A stretch of DNA of 64,000 bases from Segetibacter sp. 3557_3 (GTDB lineage Bacteria; Bacteroidota; Bacteroidia; Chitinophagales; Chitinophagaceae). Location: NCBI RefSeq assembly GCF_004354985.1, contig NZ_SMSK01000002.1, forward strand, positions 248,001 to 312,000, given 5' to 3'. Below are positions 43,164 to 50,948 of this stretch, in pieces. The notes below the pieces were generated by a model. It had not been told where the DNA came from and did no database searches. It saw only the letters and a program-made list of their open reading frames with translations. Position 1 is the stretch's first letter. Each line of letters opens with the position of its first letter. Both the position numbers and the translations under genes were made by a program.

Positions 43164-44171
43164 ATGATGGGACTTAAGAAGCCGGACTACTATATTGTTA
43201 TTGGTGCCTCTGCCGGCGGTTTAAATGCAACAACAGAACTGGTTTCACAACTTTCCGAGGATATTAATGCTGCTGTATTTGTTGTGCTGCATCTTTCTAA
43301 AGTTGGGATCGGCGATTTTCTTGTACACCGGTTGCAAAAATATACGACCTATACCTGTATGAAGGTAACTGATGGCATGGCGATTGAACGCCACAAAATA
43401 TATGTTGCACCACCCGACGAACACCTCGTAATCAGGGACGACCATGTTGTGTTGGGAAGGGGACCAGCCGAAAACAGGTGGAGACCATCGGTAGATGTGC
43501 TTTTCAGATCTGCCGCAGCAAACCATGCCAGCCAGGTAATTGGTATCGTTTTAACCGGTTATTTAAATGATGGCACTGATGGTATGTTGGCCATAAAGCG
43601 GAGTGGTGGTGTTTGCATTGTTCAGGATCCTAACGAGGCCGAGTACCCTGATATGCCAATGTCGGTTATTGAACATGTAGAAGTTGATTATTCCGTTTCA
43701 CTACAGAAAATGGGTGAGGTTATCCGGCAGGCAATTTCACTTCATGGAAATGGAAAACCTGCAATTGTTGCACCGGATGATGTGGTGCTTGAAGCCAGGA
43801 TAGCGGAAAATGCCGTCGTTGGTTTAAATGTAGTCAGTAATCTTGGTGAGCGCAGTTTGTACGTTTGTCCGGATTGTGGCGGTGGATTATGGCAGATGCG
43901 GCACGCTAATGTAGAACGCTACCGCTGCCACGTTGGTCATGTTTATACCGAAGAGATCCTGGTTCAAAAGCAGGCGGAAAGCCTTGAGTCAACATTGTGG
44001 GTAGCGCTACGGATGATGGAAGAACGGAGAAATTTGTTGATGTCAATCAGCTCCCGGGAAAGCACCAATGGATTTCCTCAACTTAGCAATACACACAAGG
44101 AAAAGGCTGAAGAACTGGAGCAGCACATTGTAAGATTAAAAGAGCTGTTGTTTGCGGGCAAGGATGCCTGA
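43164..44171 (+). CDS. CheB-type methylesterase with C-terminal zinc-ribbon-like domain
   Basis: The 335-residue protein has no receiver domain. The CheB domain (about 8-190) keeps the catalytic residues: Ser in GASAGG (S16), His in VVLHLS, and Asp in GYLNDGTDG. The C-terminal part has a zinc-ribbon-like CPDCGGGLWQM ... YRCHVGHVY segment (about 235-265) and a helical tail. CheB enzymes remove methyl groups from receptor glutamates, but no receptor is encoded nearby. It converges with the CheB-CheR hybrid gene across a strong terminator. Confidence 0.9.
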   Translation: MMGLKKPDYYIVIGASAGGLNATTELVSQLSEDINAAVFVVLHLSKVGIGDFLVHRLQKYTTYTCMKVTDGMAIERHKIYVAPPDEHLVIRDDHVVLGRGPAENRWRPSVDVLFRSAAANHASQVIGIVLTGYLNDGTDGMLAIKRSGGVCIVQDPNEAEYPDMPMSVIEHVEVDYSVSLQKMGEVIRQAISLHGNGKPAIVAPDDVVLEARIAENAVVGLNVVSNLGERSLYVCPDCGGGLWQMRHANVERYRCHVGHVYTEEILVQKQAESLESTLWVALRMMEERRNLLMSISSRESTNGFPQLSNTHKEKAEELEQHIVRLKELLFAGKDA

Positions 44172-44208
44172 AGTTAACAACCTTTAAAGTGATGACAGCT
44201 GGAATTTG

Positions 44209-44242
44209 AAGAAGGGCCATGCAGGATGTAATGGCCCTTCTT
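44209..44242. terminator. Bidirectional terminator
   Basis: A perfect 12-bp stem, AAGAAGGGCCAT (44209-44220) with ATGGCCCTTCTT (44231-44242), loop 10 nt, between convergent genes. Confidence 0.85.
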
Positions 44243-44261
44243 AGAAGTTTGATCGATTATC

Positions 44262-47200
44262 CTATTCAGCGTCGCCGTTCATTTTTGTTGATGGAAGAAT
44301 AAGATGAAATATGGACCCTTCATTTTCTTTGCTTTCTGCATATATCCACCCACCGTGATTCTCTGCTATCTTCCGGCAAAGCGCCAGCCCGATACCTGTA
44401 CCTGCATAGTTACCAACCGGATTTAATCGTTGAAAAATTACAAATATCTGCTCAGCAAATGTGGGATCGAAGCCAATACCCTGGTCTGAGAACATGATGT
44501 CGTAGTAAGTGCCGGCTGGCTTTAACCGGGTTAAACCTTCGATATCTGTTTTCGTAAGCATACGACATGTAATACGGATAACGGGGTTGAAACCGGTTCG
44601 TACAAACTTGATCGCGTTGCCGATGAGGTTGTCGAATAACTGGTTAATTTGAACCGGTACAGCATTAACCTTTGGAAGTGGTTCAACGCTGATTTCCGTA
44701 TTTGTTTCCTGTATCAGCAGATCGAGGTTAGCAAGTGAATTTTTTACCACCTGGTTCAAATCGGTTTGTACAAAGCCAGCCCCGATCCGGGTAATCCGGG
44801 AGAAATTTAAAAGATCGTCGATCAGGCCCCGCATCCGTTCGGCTGAGGTAGAAATCTTGTCGAGATAGTCCTTACCTTCGAAAGGTATCTTTGATTCCTG
44901 CTGTTCTTTGATGCGGTTAGAAAAGGTCACGATCTTCCGCAGCGGCTCTTGTAGATCATGACTTACGACATATGCGAATTGCTGCAGCTCGTTGTTTGAC
45001 TTTTCGAGCTTGATATTAGATTCCTGCAATGCCTGGGTTCTCTCGTGTACCCGTTTTTCCAATTCATCATTCATGAGTCTTTTATCGTGTATTTCGACAC
45101 ATGAACCGGTGTAGCCTGTAAATTCGCCATCGGCACTAAAGGTTGGGACTGCATGATTAAGTATCCATCGGTACTCACCGTCCTTTCTTTTCATCCGGTA
45201 TTCTATCCTGAATGGTGATCGCTGTTCGAAACTTTCGTGATAAGTGGTTAAGGTATGCTCAAGGTCACTTTTATGAACACCTTCGGTCCACCCGATGCCA
45301 ATTTCCTGTCGCAGGTTTCTGCCTGTGAATTCCAGCCAGGTTTTGTTGAGGTAAGTAAAATTTTTGTCTGCTCCTGCAACCCAGATCATGACGGGAACAT
45401 TGTCGGTCATATTTCTCAGCCATGCCTCACGTTCTTCCAATAATCGTTCTGCTTGCCGGTGTTCGGTAATGTCTTCGATGGCCAACAATACAAATTGTTG
45501 GCGGTGTACTTTCTGTTTAATTACCCTTGCGTTCAGGAGCAATACTTTTTCACCAATACTATCAAAAGAATGCTTAATCTCATAACCGTTGATGTAGCCA
45601 TTTGAGGGTAACAAAACCTCGAGCAGCTCCTTCAGTTTTGGGATGTTCCATTGCCGTTTATGCATTTCGAAGATGTACTTGCCTTCGGTATCTTCTTCCC
45701 GAACTTTAAAGGTGTTGTAAAATGCGCGGTTTACCACCCTGATGCGTAAGGAACTGTCAAGCACCAGTACCGACTCACGTATGGTGTAGATAATCGATTC
45801 GGTGTACTCCTGCGACTCAGCAAGTTGCTCATTGCGCATTTGAAGTTCCTGGTTAATCGTAAGCAATTCTTCATTGCTCGACTCCAGTTCTTCTTTTGAA
45901 GTTTCCAGTTCTTCATTAATGCTCTGCAATTCCTCGTTGCTGGAAACGATTTCTTCATTGGCCGACTGCAACTCTTCATTAGCTGCTTCCTGTTCCTCTA
46001 CAATAGATCGCATGTCCTCCCGTAAAGATATCAGTTCGGCTTCGACTTGTTTGAGCTTCCGGTCTTTTGTTAAGCTGGCCTTTTCGGGAAGCGATGAAAA
46101 CTTTTGTTCATCAAAAACGATCAGCAGAAGCTTTTCATTTGTATAGTTCAGGAGAGGAATAATCTCGAAACCCACCCGGTGCATGTTGCCTTTATAGTTG
46201 ATCTCAATGCCGTTCTTTTCGATGTGCCTGTTTTCCTTAATTGCCTGGTGTGCCCCGTTACGTAATTCCAGGGCGAGTCCGGGGCGGGCCATCTTAATTA
46301 GATTCAGGCTTGCTTTTCCCGGAGACGGTTCAAGGTACAAGCCGGTTGAACCCCGGAATTGTGCAATCTCCATATCGAAGCTTACCACTACAGCAGCTTT
46401 TGCGAACTGTGTAAGCAAGAGGTTGTCGATGATCTTATCAACGTTTTTATCGGTGTTGATCATCTTCGGAGCTTCTCTCCTGGGAACAACCGGCGGGGGT
46501 TCTGTAGTTGGTAAGTGATAATTGAGCTCAAACATCGCGCGCGATGCGGTGTCATTTTTCTTTTGGTAAATCTTTACTTTTTTATCTATCTGTACGAACA
46601 GGTTTGATGAGCTGTTGGTTGTTTCAGACTTTCCCAATAACAGGTATCCATTTGGCTTAAGGGCATAGTGGAAATTTGCCATGATCTTTTTCTGAAGTAC
46701 GATATCGAGGTAGATCAGCAGGTTACAACAACTAACCAGGTTGATGCGTGAGAAAGGTGGGTCTTTAAAAAGATTTTGTGGTGCAAAAACACACATATCT
46801 CTTATTGACTTATTGATGCGGTAATGCCCATCGATTTTACTAAAGAACTTTTGTAATCGTTCAGGCGAAACCTGCCCGAGATCGTTTATTGCATAAGCCC
46901 CGATACGTGCTTTGGTAATGGCCTGCTCACTAAGATCAGTCGCAAAAATTTCAACAGCCTGGAGATTAGGCCTGTCGCCCATAGCTTCTATAATGAGCAT
47001 TGCCATAGAATAGGCCTCTTCGCCTGTTGAACAAGCGGGAACCCAAATACGCAGCGGGTTCTCATAAGATCTGTCATTTAACAGTTGCGGGAGAATAGTT
47101 CCCGATAGCAGTTCCACAGCATCGGGATCGCGAAAAAAGTGGGTCACGTTAATCAGTAAATCGTTGTACAAACTGTGGATCTCACTCTTATTCTTCTTTA

Positions 47201-48035
47201 GGTAGTCGAGGTATGCGCTAACGCTTTCCATTTTGAAAAGGATCATCCTGCGCAGGATGCGTCGTTTGATCGTATTTTCCTTGTAGTGGGTAAAGTCGAC
47301 CCCGACAACAATTTTCAACATCTGGAGAATGGGCGCGACGGGTTCCAATTCTTCAATTTTGCCACTGAGTTGCTGCTGCTCCTCGAGTAAGGGACTTTCA
47401 TCATTATCGGCATAAAACAACTGTAAGCCGGGTAGTTTGCTTAACCTGTCGAGTTCTTTTGCCATTTCAGCTGGCGGTAGTATATTATCAACCGAGCCCT
47501 GTGCAATTGCAGCTCTTGGCATTGTTGGATAGGGTGCTGATTCGTCCTGTGCGTAAGTAATCCCTCCCGCGCTCTTGATCGCCTTGAGACCAAGCGCTGC
47601 ATCTTCCATTACGCCCGATAAAACGATCCCAATTGAACGTGCGTTCCAGGTTTCCGCCACATGCAACATAAACTGGTCAATTACCAATCTGGGTGCATTA
47701 GATGGCTCGGTTTCGTTCGGTGTTAACACCCCGTTGTTAATCGTCACAGTAGCATCCGGGGGCAAAATATATACGTGATCTTTAAGAATGGTTACAGGTT
47801 TGGAAACCCTTGACACTACCATTGTAGTTGCCTGTTGTAACAGCTTCTCAACAGCATGTTTGGGTTTCTTCTGCGCGTTTTCGATATAGACAAACCCCAT
47901 TCCTGTATTTGCAGGCAACTGAGTGAACAACTCGGTTAAACCTTCCACCCCACCTTCGCCGGCACCAATAACAACCAGGGGAAAAAAGACCCGGTTTTCT
48001 TCCGCAATCTGTTTATTTTCTTGCTCTTTATGCAT
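44262..48035 (-). CDS. CheB-CheR-PAS-histidine kinase hybrid with degenerate CheB domain
   Basis: The 1257-residue cytoplasmic protein has, in order: a CheB-like domain (about 18-205), a CheR methyltransferase domain (about 230-490; NVTHFFRDP and the SAM site VPACSTGEEAYSM), a PAS-like region (about 545-645), a long heptad-repeat coil (about 665-750; NEELQS-type units), two PAS domains (about 755-1000), a HisKA domain (VVSHDLQEPLRK near 1025) and HATPase_c (DNLIGNAIKF, DQGIGF, GTGIGLAL). The CheB domain reads GAGEGG where GASxGG is needed (G26 for Ser) and has IEN where the His belongs, so it should be inactive. CheR and kinase motifs look intact. Confidence 0.93.
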   Translation of the reverse strand: MHKEQENKQIAEENRVFFPLVVIGAGEGGVEGLTELFTQLPANTGMGFVYIENAQKKPKHAVEKLLQQATTMVVSRVSKPVTILKDHVYILPPDATVTINNGVLTPNETEPSNAPRLVIDQFMLHVAETWNARSIGIVLSGVMEDAALGLKAIKSAGGITYAQDESAPYPTMPRAAIAQGSVDNILPPAEMAKELDRLSKLPGLQLFYADNDESPLLEEQQQLSGKIEELEPVAPILQMLKIVVGVDFTHYKENTIKRRILRRMILFKMESVSAYLDYLKKNKSEIHSLYNDLLINVTHFFRDPDAVELLSGTILPQLLNDRSYENPLRIWVPACSTGEEAYSMAMLIIEAMGDRPNLQAVEIFATDLSEQAITKARIGAYAINDLGQVSPERLQKFFSKIDGHYRINKSIRDMCVFAPQNLFKDPPFSRINLVSCCNLLIYLDIVLQKKIMANFHYALKPNGYLLLGKSETTNSSSNLFVQIDKKVKIYQKKNDTASRAMFELNYHLPTTEPPPVVPRREAPKMINTDKNVDKIIDNLLLTQFAKAAVVVSFDMEIAQFRGSTGLYLEPSPGKASLNLIKMARPGLALELRNGAHQAIKENRHIEKNGIEINYKGNMHRVGFEIIPLLNYTNEKLLLIVFDEQKFSSLPEKASLTKDRKLKQVEAELISLREDMRSIVEEQEAANEELQSANEEIVSSNEELQSINEELETSKEELESSNEELLTINQELQMRNEQLAESQEYTESIIYTIRESVLVLDSSLRIRVVNRAFYNTFKVREEDTEGKYIFEMHKRQWNIPKLKELLEVLLPSNGYINGYEIKHSFDSIGEKVLLLNARVIKQKVHRQQFVLLAIEDITEHRQAERLLEEREAWLRNMTDNVPVMIWVAGADKNFTYLNKTWLEFTGRNLRQEIGIGWTEGVHKSDLEHTLTTYHESFEQRSPFRIEYRMKRKDGEYRWILNHAVPTFSADGEFTGYTGSCVEIHDKRLMNDELEKRVHERTQALQESNIKLEKSNNELQQFAYVVSHDLQEPLRKIVTFSNRIKEQQESKIPFEGKDYLDKISTSAERMRGLIDDLLNFSRITRIGAGFVQTDLNQVVKNSLANLDLLIQETNTEISVEPLPKVNAVPVQINQLFDNLIGNAIKFVRTGFNPVIRITCRMLTKTDIEGLTRLKPAGTYYDIMFSDQGIGFDPTFAEQIFVIFQRLNPVGNYAGTGIGLALCRKIAENHGGWIYAESKENEGSIFHLILPSTKMNGDAE

Positions 48036-48232
48036 AACTGATTACGCTCAATATTTTAAATCTGCACGATAAGTCTACTATTATGCAATGTCGTTGATCC
48101 TTTGCCAAAATTCACGCCTAATGTAACAGAAAGACAAATAATATCAGGTATAAAGCCCTATGCATTCATTTAGAGTATTAAACACATTTATCTCTTGTGT
48201 GAATTCTTTAGCCTGCGGATGGGGTATTATGC
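48036..48232. other. Leader region of the hybrid gene
   Basis: The 197 bases upstream of the minus-strand hybrid gene are AT-rich; no exact TAnnTTTG promoter is seen on the minus strand. Confidence 0.35.
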
Positions 48233-48298
48233 TTCAACGTCGTTTAGTTAAACCCCTTGCCGGCTTAACTTACCCATTAACGGTATACAGTACAAGCC

Positions 48299-48358
48299 CC
48301 CGCCCGAACGTAGTTCATACGGGCGGGCGCCCGGCTTAACCCGTTCGGACGGGTGGGC
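48299..48358. repeat. GC-rich palindrome cluster
   Basis: A perfect 8-bp pair CCCGCCCG (48299-48306) / CGGGCGGG (48320-48327) is followed by ACCCGT-TCGG-ACGGGT (48339-48354), a perfect 6-bp hairpin with a TCGG loop. The latter core is shared with 29396-29414. Confidence 0.65.
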
Positions 48359-48366
48359 GACCCACT

Positions 48367-48814
48367 AATGAATTGGCATAGGCGTCAACCTTAATTATCG
48401 AATAATGAGCTGTAATGCAGGACGGGCAAGAGCTTGAGCATTCCAGAAAGCTCGTTTGTCACTTTCTTTGCCTTGATGCAAAGAAAGTAACCAAAGAAAG
48501 ATCAAGGCTGTATAGAAATTGGCTAAAAATTGCCCAATGTCTCTACAGCGAAAAAGCTAAAGCATGGTCTTTTTGTCTTTTATCGCCGGAGACTTATGAA
48601 TAGCATTGGGCTAGAACTCAGGATTTTCGCTGCTTAACGAGACATTAGTCAATTTTCTTCACGCCATTTTTATAAGGCCGGATGAGCGAAGATCAAAGCG
48701 GATTACGCGAATAGACGTGCCAGTGACGGTCTGGCCAGGTAAGCGAAAGCGCTTACATCCAAATCACCGGAGTCTTTTTTGAGAAAATAAGGTTGACGCG
48801 TATGCCAATAAATT
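48367..48814. repeat. 448-bp segment flanked by 26-bp inverted repeats
   Basis: 48367-48392 and 48789-48814 are inverted copies agreeing at 23 of 26 positions (core AAGGTTGACGC, then TATGCCAAT). Inside are a perfect 11-bp hairpin (ACTTTCTTTGC at 48461-48471, GCAAAGAAAGT at 48478-48488) and another, GTAAGCG-AAAG-CGCTTAC at 48739-48756. No transposase is present. The segment looks like a second small non-autonomous element. Confidence 0.6.
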
Positions 48815-48886
48815 GGGGGCACGGCGGCAACGATTTACAATTAAAAAACTGCGGCTTGGTCCAAAAGAGTTTATCTAACTAAAGAC

Positions 48887-49259
48887 ACCGTATTATGATT
48901 GGTAATGACAAGCGCTTTGTGCACTTGTTGAAAAGAAGGCTCATTTGATCTATCGGTGATCAACATACGTGGGGCAGATGTACTGGCCTGCGAAGACGTT
49001 ACCTGATTTCACGAATAAAAATTAAGAATGGCTTCGAGTATTTGGGAGCTGCGGCTGAAATGCAAGACCAGTATTTGGAATATAGCAGCGAAAACGGAAA
49101 TCTAAGCTCCCAGGGGAGGTAGCAACCAGTAGAAAGTTCAAAAAGGTTAGCTCCCCCGAACATATGTTCAAAACGTAGAAACAGGGTGCTGGTATCAGAA
49201 CCGAGCCACCTTCGCCGTGTAAAATAATTCTTTGACACTGGTTTACACGACCCGGTTAA
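48887..49259. other. Non-coding region with no assigned content
   Basis: No gene is supported in these 373 bases. A 79-residue minus-strand frame exists but has no start context or recognisable composition. Confidence 0.35.
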
Positions 49260-49547
49260 TTAAGCCCTTTCGGTTTTCTTCTTAAAGAAACGATTTACGG
49301 TTTCATTACTTTGTAAGATGGCAAACTTGGTACGCTCACATTGTAATTGATGTTTTGCGAACACTTCTTTTATCTTTTCCTGCAATTCCTCATAACTTTT
49401 TTGAAGTTCCTGGATCCTTTGGTATTTATCCCTGTCCCTTTCGATACATCCATCCTCGTACATTATTGGGATGCTAAACACGGTTGGTGCAATAACGGAT
49501 GTGGGCGACAGGTGATTTCTTTTTTGGGTTGGGTCATGTTTGTCCAT
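49260..49547 (-). CDS. Small coiled-coil protein downstream of CheB
   Basis: The 95-residue protein has a variable N-terminus, a middle YEDGCIERDRDKYQRIQE, and a predicted coiled coil (about 50-75, ELQKSYEELQEKIKEVF), then NETVNRFFKKK at the end. The ATG at 49545-49547 is preferred; the longer frame to 49661 would overlap the CheB gene. It follows the CheB gene by 61 bp on the same strand and is probably co-transcribed. No family is recognised; a partner or scaffold role with CheB is a guess. Confidence 0.55.
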   Translation of the reverse strand: MDKHDPTQKRNHLSPTSVIAPTVFSIPIMYEDGCIERDRDKYQRIQELQKSYEELQEKIKEVFAKHQLQCERTKFAILQSNETVNRFFKKKTERA

Positions 49548-49608
49548 GATGTTGGAATTATAAGAATAGTGGGTTGAATTGTACCTCAAACCTAAACTGC
49601 ACTTGCTA

Positions 49609-50211
49609 TTAAACCGTGCCATTGTTTTTAAAGGGCTGCAAAGTATCCATAATCGTTTCAACGTGCTGTTGAATTATCTCCGGCATTTTGCCGGGCTCGG
49701 TTATATAATCAACAGTTCCCGTTGCAATAGCGTTTTCCGGCATTGAGGCATGTTCGCACGACTCCGGTGTTTGCACAAGTACCAACCCCCCGGCGGATTT
49801 TAATTTTACAATCCCCTTAGAGCCATCTGAGCCTGCACCTGACAAAATCACTGCAATTCTATTGCCGTCTGTTTCGGCCAGAGAATTTAAAAAAATATCA
49901 ACGGCCCAGTTTCCACCAGGTTCAAGCCTGCGGGTATGTAGATATAGCGTTTCGTTCCTGACAGTCATGTGGGCAAACGGAGGAGTGATATATACCACAT
50001 CCTTCTTAATTTTCATGCCATCTGTCGCTTCTACAATGGTCAGCTTCGAGTGCCGCTGTAAGATTTCCTGGAGTGCACTTTGATACCCTTTTGGTATATG
50101 ACGAAGAATGATATATGATACATGATCGTGCAATACTGCATTGAAGAATTTCTTCAGCGGATTTAGGCCGCCGGCAGAAAAGCCCAATGCTACAATGATT
50201 ATTTCCTTCAC
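49609..50211 (-). CDS. Stand-alone CheB methylesterase domain protein
   Basis: The 200-residue protein is a bare CheB catalytic domain. Ser is kept in GFSAGG (S12), His in LRHIP, and Asp in SGAGSDGSKG; ITPPFAHM and the MPENAIATG block near the C-terminus also fit. The receiver domain of classical CheB is missing, so activity is not gated by phosphorylation in cis. It is divergent from a single-domain response regulator 295 bp away that could supply such control in trans (inference). Confidence 0.9.
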   Translation of the reverse strand: MKEIIIVALGFSAGGLNPLKKFFNAVLHDHVSYIILRHIPKGYQSALQEILQRHSKLTIVEATDGMKIKKDVVYITPPFAHMTVRNETLYLHTRRLEPGGNWAVDIFLNSLAETDGNRIAVILSGAGSDGSKGIVKLKSAGGLVLVQTPESCEHASMPENAIATGTVDYITEPGKMPEIIQQHVETIMDTLQPFKNNGTV

Positions 50212-50506
50212 TTATTCAAGATACAACATAAGTGGATTACCACGTGATTTCCTTTTGTCAACGCACAACTTTTTTCTCCCGGACAACTACCAATCTATTC
50301 CCTTAAGCTGTAAGTTTTCGACACAGAAAGATGATTTTGATCTTTAAAACGGTGTAAATAGTTTTGTACAGATAGTAGGTATAGCAGGTCTAAGAACAAC
50401 AGTGCGTAAATAATCAACATTTCGTACCAAACTACTTCTTTCGTAGAGGTAAGAACAATTACCTTAAGCATTCTTTTTGATGTCATAACTTAAATCCAGG
50501 TATATC

Positions 50507-50923
50507 ATGCGGCCTTTTCCTATTATAATTGTTGACGACGACCACGACGATATTGAACTCATGCAACAAGTGCTTGAACACCTTAAGTTCGATAGCGATG
50601 TGATTATTTTCGATGATTCAACAAAGGCACTAGCTTACCTCCAGGAATTAAAATCCCAGCCACTGTTTATTTTATGCGACGTAAACATGCACCTTTTGGA
50701 TGGCTTAAATCTGAGAAGAGCGCTATATGAAAATGAGGAGCACAGACTTAAAACCATCCCGTTTTTATTCCTTTCAACCTCCGATGCTCCCCCGCATATC
50801 AGGCATGCTTATGCGCTTTGTGCGCAGGGGTACTTCATCAAACCCACAAATTTTGATGACCTGGTAGAATTATTAAGGGCAATTATTACTTATTGGCAGC
50901 TTTGCAGCCACCCGGTAGGATGA
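50507..50923 (+). CDS. Single-domain response regulator
   Basis: The 138-residue protein is a lone receiver domain: acidic pocket IIVDDDHDDIE, phospho-acceptor Asp in ILCDVNMHLLDG, Thr/Ser in LFLSTSDA, and Lys in GYFIKPTNF. With no output domain, it would act by binding partners, as CheY- or Rcp1-like proteins do. The PAS-kinase hybrid at 44-48 kb is a candidate phosphodonor by location. It converges with a T9SS gene 26 bp away. Confidence 0.9.
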   Translation: MRPFPIIIVDDDHDDIELMQQVLEHLKFDSDVIIFDDSTKALAYLQELKSQPLFILCDVNMHLLDGLNLRRALYENEEHRLKTIPFLFLSTSDAPPHIRHAYALCAQGYFIKPTNFDDLVELLRAIITYWQLCSHPVG

Positions 50924-50948
50924 TATTGCACCTCAATATGGGCATAAT

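Larger units (their letters stand above)
48233..48886. repeat. Split copy of the MITE-like element with nested insertion
   Basis: The left part (48233-about 48290) matches the left end of the 119-bp element at 56490: TTCAACGTCGTTTAGTTAAA versus TTCAATGTTGTTTAGTTAAG, and then CTTAACTTACCC versus CTTAATATGCCC. The right part (about 48829-48886) matches its right end (TTTACAAT, GGCTTGGTCCAAAAGAG, CTAACTAAAGACAC). About 540 bp of unrelated sequence lies between. No transposase gene is inside. Confidence 0.55.

Noticed and set aside
48415-48603. 62-residue ORF with FLCLDAKKVTKE
   Set aside because: Falls in the CTTTCTTTGC/GCAAAGAAAG hairpin of the repeat element; such frames recur with the repeat and are not genes.
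48999-49238. 79-residue minus-strand ORF
   Set aside because: No start context, no family resemblance, and a composition atypical of the neighbouring genes.
50295-50486. 63-residue ORF with one hydrophobic segment
   Set aside because: Could be a small membrane protein, but it lies in the divergent promoter region of two signalling genes and nothing else supports it.
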